DNA from: Zymoseptoria tritici IPO323
Lineage: Eukaryota > Ascomycota > Dothideomycetes > Mycosphaerellales > Mycosphaerellaceae
NCBI RefSeq assembly: GCF_000219625.1
Contig: NC_018215.1
Span: forward strand, 1,612,001-1,676,000
DNA: 64,000 nucleotides
Reading direction: 5' to 3'
Part shown: piece after piece, positions 62,958-64,000 of the stretch
How the letters are laid out: the number at the start of each line of letters is the position of its first letter
Position numbering within the stretch: position 1 is the stretch's first letter
Translations under genes and position numbers: made by a program
Notes under the pieces: model-generated
Database searches by the model: none
Seen by the model: the letters and a program-made list of their open reading frames with translations, nothing else
Told to the model about the DNA's origin: nothing

Positions 62958-64000
62958 TCAAGCCTCCCTGGGAACATGGCCATGGGGAGCATCATCTCCA
63001 TCCCTCAGCATTATCCGACCGCGACCATACCGCATTCGATGAAGCACGCCCGGCACTTTCAAACCCCAATGCCAACACAAACCAGCAGCGAAGCCCACAG
63101 CATCATTTTTGAACGCCAAACAGCCAGCCACTGTAACAAGCATCACCATCCACCTGTTTCTACTTTCTTCACTCGTTGCCTGCAGCGATCTCTTCGTATA
63201 CGTGATATTTTCATCATTCTCCTCTCCCACTTGCTCCCACAGATCCCTTGCTTCACCCACGCTCTGACCTACTCTGCTCAATTCCACACCAGCAGCGATA
63301 ACCATGATGCCCAGCAATGACTTTGGAAAGCGTTGCAGCAGCGGTACAATGCCATCACCAACGAAAAGACCAAGCAGAAATTTGACCACGCCCAAAATGA
63401 TAATGCTCGACCCGCTGCGAGCTCCGAATCGATATTGCCCAGCCAAACCACCGGAGCCATGACAGATGGGCATGGCGTTGAACCAGCATCCTACCAGATT
63501 CGCCATGGCTACCGACAGTCCGATCGAAGTCGTGCTTGGTGTCGGAGGGTGGTCGGGAAACAGGCTTTCAGCAAGCGAGACAACAGCAAGGACGCTGTTC
63601 AGAGTCGTCAACGGCAGCTGCGGGATAGCGGCGTCGAGGACGCCAGTCTTCCAGCTCTGCTGCGATGGAACGGCGAAGTGTGGCGTCCAGATTGAGGCTG
63701 GCGATTTTTCAGAGGTCGTTGCAGCGGCTATGGCAAGGCCGAGCACGAACACAATCAGAGCGTAGGGAACCCGAGGTAGTAGAGTAGAAAGCAGCAAAAA
63801 CACAAATGCGCCCACCGCCCATATCCGATTATCCCACGCGGGATGCACCCATCCCAGAGGCTTGATCAGATTCGCACCCGCACTGATCACAAGACTCAAC
63901 CCAGCTCCGACTTGAATACCTTTGACAACAGCAACAGGCACAACTCGATGCAGCCACTTCAACGAGCCCGTCACGCTGAGCAGAAGCACAGCACCACCCA
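62958..64000 (-). CDS. MOT1-type molybdate transporter, partial (5' end outside window)
   Basis: C-terminal ~346 aa of a polytopic membrane protein of the sulfate-permease-like MOT1 family, which imports molybdate for molybdenum-cofactor enzymes. At least seven hydrophobic segments are visible. The family hallmarks are KGIQVGAGLSL near the visible start and the MPICHGSGGLAGQYRFGARSG loop. The part beyond codon 1 of the visible frame continues past position 64000, so the true start and N-terminal helices are missing. No STAS domain follows, as expected for MOT1 and unlike typical sulfate permeases. No intron is seen in the visible part. Confidence 0.88.
   Translation of the reverse strand, partial: GGAVLLLSVTGSLKWLHRVVPVAVVKGIQVGAGLSLVISAGANLIKPLGWVHPAWDNRIWAVGAFVFLLLSTLLPRVPYALIVFVLGLAIAAATTSEKSPASIWTPHFAVPSQQSWKTGVLDAAIPQLPLTTLNSVLAVVSLAESLFPDHPPTPSTTSIGLSVAMANLVGCWFNAMPICHGSGGLAGQYRFGARSGSSIIILGVVKFLLGLFVGDGIVPLLQRFPKSLLGIMVIAAGVELSRVGQSVGEARDLWEQVGEENDENITYTKRSLQATSEESRNRWMVMLVTVAGCLAFKNDAVGFAAGLCWHWGLKVPGVLHRMRYGRGRIMLRDGDDAPHGHVPREA

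Noticed and set aside
1..64000. Biosynthetic gene cluster or selfish element
   Set aside because: Apart from the monooxygenase/reductase pair there is no backbone enzyme, cluster regulator, transposase catalytic domain, reverse transcriptase or phage-like gene.

Overview
This window comes from a filamentous ascomycete nuclear genome, most likely a Dothideomycete-type Pezizomycotina. The evidence is short GT-AG introns (about 50-120 nt) with CTRAC-like branch sites, compact single-gene transcription units on both strands, and a gene set that includes SWR1, Clr2, GET3, an ORMDL protein, GRASP/Grh1, an INCENP-like protein, complex I proteins, a bicupin oxalate decarboxylase and a MOT1-type molybdate transporter. 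No bacterial-type operons, rRNA, tRNA or CRISPR arrays were seen. The species cannot be named from the sequence alone.

Layout. 1-9.6 kb: an aquaporin with an altered second NPA box, a DUF155 (RMD1/Sif3-type) membrane protein, a Baeyer-Villiger-type flavin monooxygenase followed by a PTGR-type double-bond reductase, and a small Cys-rich protein. 10-20 kb: a secreted Gly/Ser-rich protein, the intronless SWR1 ATPase, the complex I subunit NDUFB8 (divergent from SWR1) and a single-pass glycosylated membrane protein. 20.9-28 kb: a Clr2-like silencing factor, two small secreted proteins and a possible host-domesticated FAR1/MULE-like DNA-binding protein. 28.3-38.8 kb: a Kes1/Osh4-type oxysterol-binding protein divergent from a Nit3-type omega-amidase, an MFS transporter with a 725-residue cytoplasmic head, a MYND protein and an SDR. 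39.3-46.7 kb: an Air1/2-like zinc-knuckle protein, an ORMDL protein, two gene-poor stretches (one with a diverged direct repeat) and an NDUFAF2-like complex I assembly factor. 47-64 kb: GET3, a cupin-like protein, a HAD phosphatase, oxalate decarboxylase, a second MYND protein, Grh1, a mitochondrial acyl-CoA dehydrogenase divergent from INCENP, a ZNF706/At2g23090-like zinc finger and the C-terminal part of a MOT1 transporter that runs off the right edge.

Most genes are unrelated housekeeping functions. Divergent pairs that may share a promoter are SWR1/NDUFB8, OSBP/NIT3, NDUFAF2/GET3 and acyl-CoA dehydrogenase/INCENP. Exon boundaries were worked out by hand from splice consensus, frame continuity and family fit; where several exons are listed, their lengths add up to whole codons. 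Least certain: the 5' ends of the zinc-knuckle, MYND-2 and HAD genes, the exact structure of the 23.3-kb secreted protein, and everything between 40.1-43.1 and 43.8-45.9 kb.
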